DNA of 10,156 bases from REDI01 sp964586865. Lineage in GTDB: Bacteria; Myxococcota_A; UBA796; GCA-2862545. The stretch spans positions 1 to 10,156 of the forward strand of contig CAZPJM010000171.1 of assembly GCA_964586865.1 (NCBI GenBank), read 5' to 3'. The notes below the pieces were generated by a model that had not been told where the DNA came from, did no database searches, and saw only the letters and a program-made list of their open reading frames with translations. The position numbers were made by a program, and so were the translations under genes. This document shows, in pieces, positions 1-5,855 of this stretch (its first letter is position 1; each line of letters opens with the position of its first letter).

Positions 1-184
1 GGCCACGGGGGGCGGTGCTCCGGACGGCCGGGCGGGCCGCGGTGCCCCGCTGCCGGGCGTGGGCCGGGCCGCGCTCCACCTGCTCCACCCGATCCTCGCG
101 GGGCAGCTCCCGATCCTGCCGGGGAGCGGCGGCGGCGGGGACGGCGAGGGTGAGGGCCAGAAGGGTCAGGGCGGTGCGGAGCAT
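1..184 (-). CDS. secreted protein, N-terminal part only (cut by window edge)
   Basis: Only the first 61 or so residues are visible. The start at 184 is well supported: a GAGGAGGT ribosome-binding site lies a few bases upstream on the minus strand. Residues 1-20 form a classical signal peptide, with Met-Leu-Arg, then a Leu/Ala-rich core ending in a run of alanines before Pro-Arg-Gln. The protein is therefore probably exported. After the signal peptide the visible part is rich in Arg, Glu and Pro and looks low-complexity, with no recognisable domain. It begins 20 bases after the stop of the membrane-protein gene on the same strand, so the two are probably cotranscribed. Function unknown. Confidence 0.7.
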   Translation of the reverse strand, partial: MLRTALTLLALTLAVPAAAAPRQDRELPREDRVEQVERGPAHARQRGTAARPAVRSTAPRG

Positions 185-204
185 GGCAACCTCCTCGGGT
201 TCGC

Positions 205-1308
205 TCACTCCGACGCGCCACCCCCCGCGGCCATTCGAACCGGTTCGGACGAAACAGGCGCCGGCCGATCGGTCCGTCCGGGACGGGCCCGGCGGGCGAG
301 GCGATCCCGGTAGAGGCCGGTGAGGGCCACCGTGGTGGCCAGGATGACGAAGCCGGAGAGCGCCCCCCCCAGCGCCACCCCCAGGGCCGGCAGGCGGGCC
401 GCCCCGATGAAGAGCCGCGCGTAGAACCAGCCGAAGATCACGGGACCGAGGCCCTCCCCGTCCGGGTAGGTGGGATCGCCCAGGGCCGCGTGGACGAGCT
501 CGGCGCCGACGGTCAGGGCCAGGTGACCGGGCAGCAGCAAGACGGCCGCCATCGCCAGGACCCCGACCACCGCGCCCGCACCCTCGCGACGGACCAGGGC
601 CCGGGAGCGGCGATGGGGGCGCGCCCCGGGCGCCAGCAACGTCACCTGGCCGACGAAGGCGAGCTCGACCAGGTAGACCAGCCCGGGCCAGATGGCCTGC
701 TGCCCCAGGAAGGTGGCGACCACGGCCCCGCCATAGGGGGCCAGGGCTCGGGGCAGGGTCCGGGCCCAGGTCGAGACCACCGCGGAGAGGCCCACGGCGC
801 CCCCGTCGTGGCGCGCCTGATCCCAGGTGATGGCGAGCAGGGAGATCCCGCCCAGGCCCACGATCCACCAGAGCTGGGTCACCCCGATGAGGGCGAAGGA
901 GGGGGGCGCCACCTGGTCGGTGACCCCGTCGAGGGCCGGGGAGAGGGCGATCCCCACCAGCAGCAGGGGCAACACCAGGAAGCCCGGCAGCCACGCCACC
1001 CGCACCCCGCGGCGGCCGACGGCCCACCGCACGCCGAGGAAGGCCAGGTAGAGCCCGAGCACCACCGCCCCGAGCAGCGCTCCCTGGGACAGGAGGAGGC
1101 GCAGTTCGGGGTCGCCACGGTTCAGGCCGTGGATGGCGGGACCGAGGCCGGCGTGCATCCCCAGGTCCACCAGGCCGCACACCACCGCGCACGGCACCCA
1201 CAGCCCGGGCGAGCCCGCCACCGCCCGGGCCGCCGCCCACCAGCGGGCCGGCGGCGAGGGATCGGGGACACCCTGGGGGGCGCCTGCGGGGGGCGTCGGC
1301 TCCGCCAT
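205..1308 (-). CDS. multi-pass integral membrane protein of unknown function
   Basis: A 367-residue protein with about six to eight hydrophobic segments, roughly at residues 36-55, 70-98, 104-123, 137-161, 190-226, 244-266, 286-303 and 308-332. It is therefore an inner-membrane protein. The first 35 residues are Pro-rich and the last 35 are basic and polar. The open frame continues upstream to 1515, but I chose ATG 1308 because a GAGGGAG ribosome-binding site precedes it and because the longer form would run into the metalloprotease gene on the other strand. I recognise no catalytic motif or transporter signature; charged residues inside the membrane segments are few. The downstream neighbour is a secreted protein 20 bases away. 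An envelope role is likely, but nothing more specific can be said. Confidence 0.7.
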   Translation of the reverse strand: MAEPTPPAGAPQGVPDPSPPARWWAAARAVAGSPGLWVPCAVVCGLVDLGMHAGLGPAIHGLNRGDPELRLLLSQGALLGAVVLGLYLAFLGVRWAVGRRGVRVAWLPGFLVLPLLLVGIALSPALDGVTDQVAPPSFALIGVTQLWWIVGLGGISLLAITWDQARHDGGAVGLSAVVSTWARTLPRALAPYGGAVVATFLGQQAIWPGLVYLVELAFVGQVTLLAPGARPHRRSRALVRREGAGAVVGVLAMAAVLLLPGHLALTVGAELVHAALGDPTYPDGEGLGPVIFGWFYARLFIGAARLPALGVALGGALSGFVILATTVALTGLYRDRLARRARPGRTDRPAPVSSEPVRMAAGGGASE

Positions 1309-1420
1309 CGAGCGGCTCCCTCGTCGGTGACGGGATCGGGGGCGTACGAGCGGCCGGAGGGTAACCCAGGCCCGCCCGCGATCCGACCCCCGGGGCCCCC
1401 CCTGTGCACCCGGAGTCGCC
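1309..1420. promoter_or_regulatory. divergent intergenic region
   Basis: These 112 bases separate two genes that start in opposite directions, so promoters for both must lie here or reach into the coding sequences. I cannot pick out a convincing -35/-10 pair in this GC-rich stretch. The GGAG at 1412-1415 is the ribosome-binding site of the metalloprotease gene. Confidence 0.3.
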
Positions 1421-2173
1421 ATGCTGCTGGCCGCACTCCTGTGGGCCGCTCCCCCCGCGGCCGCCTTCGAGACCGCCACCAACGCCGACGGCGTCGAGGT
1501 CTCTTGGGAGGTCATGCCGGTGTGGTGGACCTACGACGACACCCATCGCCCGCACCACCTGGACCGCGCCTCGGTGAAGGAGGCCGTGCGGGAGGCCTTC
1601 GCCGCCTGGAACGCGGTCCCCGGTGCCCGGGTGACCTTCCTGGAAGCCGACGGGGACGTGCCCGAGGACCGGGTGAACCCGGTCGGGTGGGAGCCGGACT
1701 GGCCGTGGGCCCCCGACATCGTGGCCATGACCAGCACCTGGAGCCGCCGGGACGGCACCATCGAGGCCTTCCGGGTGGATCTCAACGCCCGCGATCCCCA
1801 CTGGGACACCGCCGGCTCCCGCGACGCCATGGACCTGCAGAACACGCTGGCCCACGAGGTGGGTCATGCCCTGGGCCTCGGCCACGATCCGCACCATGCC
1901 GAGGCCACCATGGCGCCCACCGCCCACGCCGGCGAGACCCGCAAGCGCAGCCTGCACCGCAGCGACGAGGACGGGGCGCGCCACCTCTACCCGGGCGAGG
2001 GCAGCCCGGGGCTGGCCTGCAGCGCCCTGGGCGTGGCGGGCACGGCGTGGCTCCCCGCAGCCCTGGGCGCCGCCACCCTCCGTCGGCGCCGCCGACGCAT
2101 CTCGACCCCCACCCCCACCCGGAGACTGCCCATGAGCCCCTTCCGCCCCCCCCGGCCCCGGTCCCGGCCATGA
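1421..2173 (+). CDS. secreted matrixin-like zinc metalloprotease with MYXO-CTERM-like tail
   Basis: A predicted exported peptidase of the metzincin clan, matrixin (M10) type. The zinc site HEVGHALGLGHD covers residues 145-156: His145, His149 and His155 bind zinc and Glu146 is the catalytic base. A Met-turn follows at Ala-Thr-Met164-Ala-Pro, as expected for metzincins. Residues 1-15 form a short signal peptide ending Ala-Ala-Ala before Phe16; it lacks the usual basic N-terminus. The start at 1421 has a GGAG site six bases upstream. Near the C-terminus are Cys200, a hydrophobic stretch (201-220) and six arginines (221-226), the three-part layout of MYXO-CTERM surface-anchoring tails, although the usual Gly before Cys is Ala here. 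About 24 further Pro/Arg-rich residues follow, which is unusual. The stop overlaps the next start (ATGA). Substrate unknown. Confidence 0.9.
   Translation: MLLAALLWAAPPAAAFETATNADGVEVSWEVMPVWWTYDDTHRPHHLDRASVKEAVREAFAAWNAVPGARVTFLEADGDVPEDRVNPVGWEPDWPWAPDIVAMTSTWSRRDGTIEAFRVDLNARDPHWDTAGSRDAMDLQNTLAHEVGHALGLGHDPHHAEATMAPTAHAGETRKRSLHRSDEDGARHLYPGEGSPGLACSALGVAGTAWLPAALGAATLRRRRRRISTPTPTRRLPMSPFRPPRPRSRP
2121..2134 (+). promoter_or_regulatory. ribosome-binding-site-like GGAG with ATG inside the metalloprotease gene
   Basis: GGAG at 2121-2124 stands seven bases before ATG 2132, a good initiation site. This ATG is in the metalloprotease frame, not in the frame of the next gene, and is separated from ATG 2170 by a run of eight C (2146-2153). 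ATG 2170 itself has no ribosome-binding site. The site may be chance, or a trace of the real start if the base count in a nearby C run differs from what is written. Confidence 0.3.
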
Positions 2174-2673
2174 CCGCCCCGGCCCGGGCCGTGCTGCTCG
2201 CGGCCCTGCTCCTGCCCCCCCTCGCCGTCGCCGCACGAACCACCGCCCCGGCCCCGGTGGCCCGGGTGGTGGCCTCCTCCGACCGGGCCGTCCTCGCCGA
2301 GGTGGTGGCGCTGGAGACCCGGGCGGAGCCACGCCGGGTGCGCACCACCTACACCCTGCGGGTGCTGCGCCCGCTCGTGGGGACGGCCCCACCGACCCTC
2401 ACCCTCACCCTGCCCGGCGGCCGCGTGGGCGAGCACATCGTCCAGGTGCACGGCGTGCCGGTGTGGCGGGAGGGGGACCGGGTGGTGGCCAGCTTCCGGG
2501 GCGGCGCGCCCGACCTGGACGGCCTCCTGACCGTGGAGGGCCCCCGCCTTCACGACCCGTGGCAGCGCCCCGCCCCGGCGGTGCCGCCGACCCTCGAGGC
2601 GCTCTCCGCGGCGGTGATGGAGGCCCGAGGCGCCCCGGATATCGCCGACGAGGACGTCCCTGACGGGCTCTGA
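2170..2673 (+). CDS. small secreted protein coupled to the metalloprotease
   Basis: A 167-residue predicted exported protein. Residues 1-22 form a signal peptide (Met-Thr-Ala-Pro-Ala-Arg, a Leu/Ala core, then Ala-Val-Ala-Ala). The mature part looks mostly beta-stranded. Its clearest block, residues 82-109, contains Pro-Gly-Gly-Arg-Val-Gly and Gly-Val-Pro-Val-Trp-Arg-Glu-Gly-Asp-Arg-Val-Val. From memory, this pattern occurs in uncharacterised secreted proteins found beside matrixin-like proteases in myxobacteria. The start ATG 2170 overlaps the protease stop as ATGA and lacks its own ribosome-binding site, so translation probably depends on the upstream gene. The pairing suggests a role with the protease, such as chaperone, inhibitor or substrate partner, but this is inference. 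It ends before a convergent gene on the minus strand. Confidence 0.75.
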   Translation: MTAPARAVLLAALLLPPLAVAARTTAPAPVARVVASSDRAVLAEVVALETRAEPRRVRTTYTLRVLRPLVGTAPPTLTLTLPGGRVGEHIVQVHGVPVWREGDRVVASFRGGAPDLDGLLTVEGPRLHDPWQRPAPAVPPTLEALSAAVMEARGAPDIADEDVPDGL

Positions 2674-2718
2674 GCCCCCTTCGGCCGCTTCCCGGGCCGG
2701 TTGAGTCATGTTCTCGGG

Positions 2719-2739
2719 CCCCGGATCCGACCTCCGGGG
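2719..2739 (+). terminator. GC-rich hairpin after the protease operon
   Basis: CCCCGGA (2719-2725) and TCCGGGG (2733-2739) form a perfect 7-bp stem with a 7-base loop, extendable by a G-T pair. It lies 45 bases after the stop at 2673, in the convergent gap 2674-2845. There is no T-run, so it is at best a weak intrinsic terminator. I see no gene in this 172-base gap. Confidence 0.4.
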
Positions 2740-2810
2740 TGTCACCGGCCATCGGCCACCCGCCCCGCGGGTCGCGCCCGGCCGGCGCACTCCCCGCCCG
2801 CCCCCGCGGA

Positions 2811-2823
2811 GCCCCTCCGGGGC
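2811..2823 (-). terminator. short hairpin after the glycosyltransferase gene
   Basis: GCCCC / GGGGC with a 3-base loop, 22 bases beyond the minus-strand stop at 2846. The stem is only 5 bp and has no T-run. Such short stems are common by chance at this GC content. Confidence 0.2.
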
Positions 2824-2845
2824 GCACCGCGACGCCGACCTTCCT

Positions 2846-4435
2846 TCACCGTCTCGAGGACGCGGGGGCGGGCCTGGGGGAGACGCCCTCGGCCACGTGC
2901 ACCGTGGTACGGGGGATCCGACCCTTCGTATTGGTGACCAGGCCCGGGTCGAGGGGCGGGACCGCAAGGTCCGCGCGCACGTAGATGTCGTAGTAGCGGC
3001 GGAAGTGCTGCTCGACGCGACCCAGGTAGCGGTACTCGGTCGGGGACCAGTGCCGCCACAACCGCCGCTCGGTGGGGTAGTAGAACGGGCGACGGCGGGC
3101 GGCGTTCACGGTGAGGGCCACCGCCGCGGGGGCGTCGGGGAAGGCGGTCCGCCAGTCCACGTCGGCCCCGTCGGGATGGGGCAGGGTGAGGGCCCGGGGG
3201 TGGAGCTCGTCGACGCGCACATCGGTGCCCACGCTCCACGCCAGCAGCCCCGCATCCCGGGTGGCCAGGCGGCTGCCGGGCGGCAGGTGGCGCGCCAGGT
3301 GCTCGCCGGCGCCCCGGGCGGGGTTGTGGGACACCACCGAGTGCCGCGCATCGCGCCGGTGCTGCCAGTCGTCCGGCCGCCCCACGGCACACCACATGAC
3401 GAAGACGGCCATGAGGACCGCAAGCCCGGTCCGGAGGCCACGCCGCGGCCCGGTGCGCAGCCCCTCGAGGGGGGCCACCGCCACCGGCAGCAGCAGCGCC
3501 ACCGGCAACACCAGCAGCCGCCCGCCGGGCATCCAGAGCTCGACCCGGCTCGCCACCAGCACGAGCCCGGCCGCGATGGCCAACAGCGCCCCCTTGCGCC
3601 AGCTCCACCGGCTCGCGGCCGCCCCCCCCCCCGCCAGCACCAGCATCCCGATCCAGAACGAGGGATCGCCGCCCAGGTAGCCCAGGTTGTGCTCCACCGT
3701 GCCGAGCCAGGTGCCCTCGGCCTTGGCGGCGGCCGTATTGGGCACCCACGCGCCGTAGGTCCACAGGCGCCACCCCGTCACCGCCGCCACCCCCAGGAGC
3801 GTGCCCGCCCAGGGGGCCCAGGTCCCCACCCGCCCGAGGGCGTCCCGCCGCGCCAGGGTGTCGAACAGGGAGAGGCCCGCCGCCACGGCCACCCCCTCGG
3901 GGCGCACCGCCGAGAGCCCCGCCAGCAGCATCGCCGCCCCCCAGCGCCCCGGACCCTCCGACCGCCAGAGCGCCGCCGCCGCGAGCAGCGTCCAGGCCAG
4001 GAACTGGGTGGTCTCCAGGCCATTGGTGGCCACCACCGCGTAGTGCGGCGTCAGGGCCAGCCACACCGCCGGCAGCACCGCGAGCCAGGGGGGAGGCCCG
4101 TCGAGCAGGGCGTCCGTCACCAGCACCACTCCGAGCAGCCCCAGCACCCCCCAGCCGAAGGCCATCCCGATCATGGCCTCGTGGACGGGGGTATCCAGGG
4201 CCCGCAGCCCCGCCAGGCTCACCGTCCAGAGCAGGTTCGTGTACCCCTCGACGGGCGGCTTGCCGGCGTTGTAGACGAGCCCATGCCCCGCCGCCAGGTG
4301 CTCGGCGTAGCGGGCCGAGATGAAGGCATCGTCGACCACCGTGTCCCAGGAGCGGGTGCAGCGCGCCAGCAGCACCAGGCTCGACAGGACCCAGCCGCCC
4401 AGCAGGGCGAGGGCGTGCGCGCGCCGGTCCATCAT
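2846..4435 (-). CDS. GT-C-type membrane glycosyltransferase, AftB-like
   Basis: A 529-residue polytopic membrane protein that probably moves a sugar from a polyprenyl-phosphate donor onto an envelope glycan outside the inner membrane. The evidence is a chain of short blocks I recognise from the AftB-like family (named for the mycobacterial arabinofuranosyltransferase): DDAFIS at 35-40, where the Asp pair in the first outer loop is the likely catalytic site; HGLVYN at 51-56; VEGYTNLLW at 62-70; NGLETTQF at 138-145; AVRPEGVA at 176-183; VPNTAAAK at 231-238; MPGGRLLVLP at 302-311. About ten membrane segments end near residue 352. A soluble C-terminal part of about 175 residues follows. GGAGGAG precedes two adjacent start codons, 4435 and 4432; the second has better spacing. 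It follows the RelA-like gene by 79 bases on the same strand. Donor and acceptor cannot be told. Confidence 0.85.
   Translation of the reverse strand: MMDRRAHALALLGGWVLSSLVLLARCTRSWDTVVDDAFISARYAEHLAAGHGLVYNAGKPPVEGYTNLLWTVSLAGLRALDTPVHEAMIGMAFGWGVLGLLGVVLVTDALLDGPPPWLAVLPAVWLALTPHYAVVATNGLETTQFLAWTLLAAAALWRSEGPGRWGAAMLLAGLSAVRPEGVAVAAGLSLFDTLARRDALGRVGTWAPWAGTLLGVAAVTGWRLWTYGAWVPNTAAAKAEGTWLGTVEHNLGYLGGDPSFWIGMLVLAGGGAAASRWSWRKGALLAIAAGLVLVASRVELWMPGGRLLVLPVALLLPVAVAPLEGLRTGPRRGLRTGLAVLMAVFVMWCAVGRPDDWQHRRDARHSVVSHNPARGAGEHLARHLPPGSRLATRDAGLLAWSVGTDVRVDELHPRALTLPHPDGADVDWRTAFPDAPAAVALTVNAARRRPFYYPTERRLWRHWSPTEYRYLGRVEQHFRRYYDIYVRADLAVPPLDPGLVTNTKGRIPRTTVHVAEGVSPRPAPASSRR
3622..3632 (-). repeat. 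11-base mononucleotide tract (G on the coding strand)
   Basis: Eleven consecutive C on the plus strand, read as G on the minus strand inside the glycosyltransferase gene. It encodes Gly269-Gly270-Gly271 and parts of the flanking Ala codons. The frame is intact as written; gain or loss of one base would truncate the protein midway through its membrane part. Confidence 0.9.
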
Positions 4436-4499
4436 GGCTCCTCCACCTGGGCGCCCCGGCGGGTAACGCGCTGGGGCGTGCCCTCACCCGGTGGGGACG

Positions 4500-4514
4500 C
4501 CGCCGTCGCGGCGG
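4500..4514 (-). terminator. perfect hairpin abutting the stop of the RelA-like gene
   Basis: CCGCCG and CGGCGG form a perfect 6-bp stem with a 3-base loop, starting directly after the stop codon (4517-4515 on the minus strand). It has no T-run. It could weaken read-through into the glycosyltransferase gene or protect the mRNA 3' end. Confidence 0.3.
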
Positions 4515-5762
4515 TCAGGCCTCGCCGTCCGGCTCGCGGTCGTGGCCAGGGCGCGGCACCACCTCGGTGGGGTCGTCCTCGCCGAGCAGCTCGTCCACCG
4601 ACTGGCGGTGGGTCAGGCCCGGGGGCCGCCGCAGCACCACCGAGTCCTCCTCGTCCTGATCCCGGACCCGGAGCCTGCCCTGGCGGTGCTCGCGAGACAG
4701 CCCCTGCAGCCCACGGATGAGCCGGCGCGCCACCACGTCGTACTGCCGGGACTTGTAGAGGGCGTGCGCGTTCTCGCCCGACTCGTTCAGGCGGGCGGTC
4801 TCCTCGTCCACGAGCTGGAACTCGATCATGAGGAACACCACCCGCCCCAGCTCGAACTGGAACCCCGGCACCATGTCGTCGGGGAGCCGAACCGGGTAGT
4901 CCACGATGAAGTTGATCATCCGGTAGCTGGCCCCCGAGAACTCGTTCTTGCCCCCGGTCTCGAGGGCCGGCAGCTCGGCCAGGGCGCTGGCGGCGGCGGT
5001 GTGGGCCAGGTGGTCCAGGATCTCGCCAGGCGGCAGCAGGTTGTTGTGGCTCTGGCCCGGGATGACGTAGTTGAACGGCACGAAGTGGCGCACCAGGTAG
5101 GCGAGCACCGGCACCAGCGCGTCGCGATGGTCGACGACGATACGGAAGCGGAGCTTGTCGAAGATGGTGGCGGCCAGGTTCTCGCGCTTGGCGATGAGCT
5201 TGGTGATGACGCTGCTCCGGGCCTTGCGCGAGCCGTAGAACGACACCACGGGCAGCCCCGACTCCCGCATCCGGCGGGCCCGTCGGAGGATGTCGCCCTC
5301 GGCCAGGTCGAACAGGTCCTCCTCGGCGATGGGGACCTTGAACTTCAGATCCGCCGCCTCCATGTGGTGGATGACGTGCATGAGCTTGAGGATCACGCAG
5401 CAGAGCACCTGCCGACGCCGGAAGCCGTCGGTGTTGCTCGCCCACAGGAAGAGGGCCCGCACGTCCTCGGGGTGGCGGACCTCCCTCGGGAAGCGCAGGT
5501 AGAGCCGCTCCTCGAGGTAGCAGACCGCCTCGTTGAAGACGTACCGCAGCCGCTCCCAGTCCACCGGGTCGGAGAGGTCGAGCCGGTTCAGGGCCAGGTA
5601 GCGATCCACCTGGTCGAGGGAGCGGAAGGACAGGCGCTGCCAGTCCACCACCGAGCCCCCCGACAGCAGCAGCCGGATGGACTCGGCGTCGAGCAGGGAG
5701 AGCTCGCACCGGGCGAGGGTGCGGTGGACACGGGCGTCGAGCTCGAGGATGTCGCGGCGCAT
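4515..5762 (-). CDS. uncharacterised protein with a RelA/SpoT-synthetase-like core
   Basis: A 415-residue soluble protein. Overall it resembles an uncharacterised family I associate with myxobacteria (possibly TIGR04552 or TIGR04562; recalled, not checked). The middle has the pattern of a (p)ppGpp-synthetase nucleotidyltransferase: Ser-Arg-Lys-Ala-Arg-Ser-Ser at 178-184, Lys188, then IFDKLRFRIVV at 200-210 with Asp202 where RelA/SpoT enzymes have the metal-binding Asp of their DLxAIR motif. Later come SYRMINFIV (279-287) in place of the usual Gly-Tyr-x-Ser-x-His, and IEFQLVDEETA (313-323) with Glu314 where the catalytic Glu of EIQIRT stands. About 40 extra residues separate the halves. The N-terminal 150 residues are mostly helical; the last 55 are charged and probably disordered. 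An AGGGGG ribosome-binding site precedes ATG 5762. No HD hydrolase domain is seen. Actual activity is unknown. Confidence 0.8.
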   Translation of the reverse strand: MRRDILELDARVHRTLARCELSLLDAESIRLLLSGGSVVDWQRLSFRSLDQVDRYLALNRLDLSDPVDWERLRYVFNEAVCYLEERLYLRFPREVRHPEDVRALFLWASNTDGFRRRQVLCCVILKLMHVIHHMEAADLKFKVPIAEEDLFDLAEGDILRRARRMRESGLPVVSFYGSRKARSSVITKLIAKRENLAATIFDKLRFRIVVDHRDALVPVLAYLVRHFVPFNYVIPGQSHNNLLPPGEILDHLAHTAAASALAELPALETGGKNEFSGASYRMINFIVDYPVRLPDDMVPGFQFELGRVVFLMIEFQLVDEETARLNESGENAHALYKSRQYDVVARRLIRGLQGLSREHRQGRLRVRDQDEEDSVVLRRPPGLTHRQSVDELLGEDDPTEVVPRPGHDREPDGEA

Positions 5763-5851
5763 GCCGCCCCCTATCCCGCGCCGCGCGGTCCCGTCGGCCA
5801 GGCGGCGGGTTAGCGTGGCGGGCTGGAGGTCCCCGTGTCCGAGCCCTGCCC
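5763..5851. promoter_or_regulatory. divergent intergenic region before rsgA
   Basis: These 89 bases separate divergent starts and should hold promoters for both the RelA-like gene and rsgA. I find no confident promoter elements. The only clear signals are AGGGGG near 5767-5772 on the minus strand and GGAGGT at 5825-5830 on the plus strand. Confidence 0.3.
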
Positions 5852-5855
5852 ATGA
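5835..5855 (+). CDS. possible six-codon leader peptide overlapping the rsgA start
   Basis: GTG at 5835 stands four bases after a perfect GGAGGT (5825-5830) and opens a frame encoding Met-Ser-Glu-Pro-Cys-Pro. Its TGA stop (5853-5855) overlaps the rsgA ATG (5852-5854) as ATGA. The rsgA ATG has no ribosome-binding site at normal distance; GGAGGT is 21 bases away. This fits translational coupling through a tiny leader, but a chance arrangement cannot be excluded. Confidence 0.25.
   Translation: MSEPCP

Noticed and set aside
363..370. C8 runs at 363-370, 2146-2153 and 5884-5891 as phase-variation tracts
   Set aside because: Runs of eight are expected several times by chance at this GC content. 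Those at 363 and 5884 lie in intact frames; the one at 2146 is discussed only for its position.
1309..1515. N-terminal extension of the membrane protein to ATG 1515
   Set aside because: It would overlap the signal-peptide region of the divergent protease gene and adds a low-complexity basic stretch; ATG 1308 has a ribosome-binding site.
490..2169. Long open frame on the plus strand upstream of and in frame with the small secreted protein, antisense to the membrane-protein gene
   Set aside because: Its product is a low-complexity Gly/Pro/His/Arg-rich string without a domain, and it overlaps two better-supported genes. Long empty frames are normal at this GC content.
2708..4720. 670-codon open frame on the plus strand opposite the glycosyltransferase
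   Set aside because: Composition is repetitive Pro/His/Arg/Gln/Gly, with no motif, and the opposite strand carries a coherent series of family blocks.
4491..5813. 440-codon open frame on the plus strand opposite the RelA-like gene
   Set aside because: The product is Val/Leu/His/Glu-rich without domain pattern; the opposite frame has a ribosome-binding site and conserved-looking blocks.
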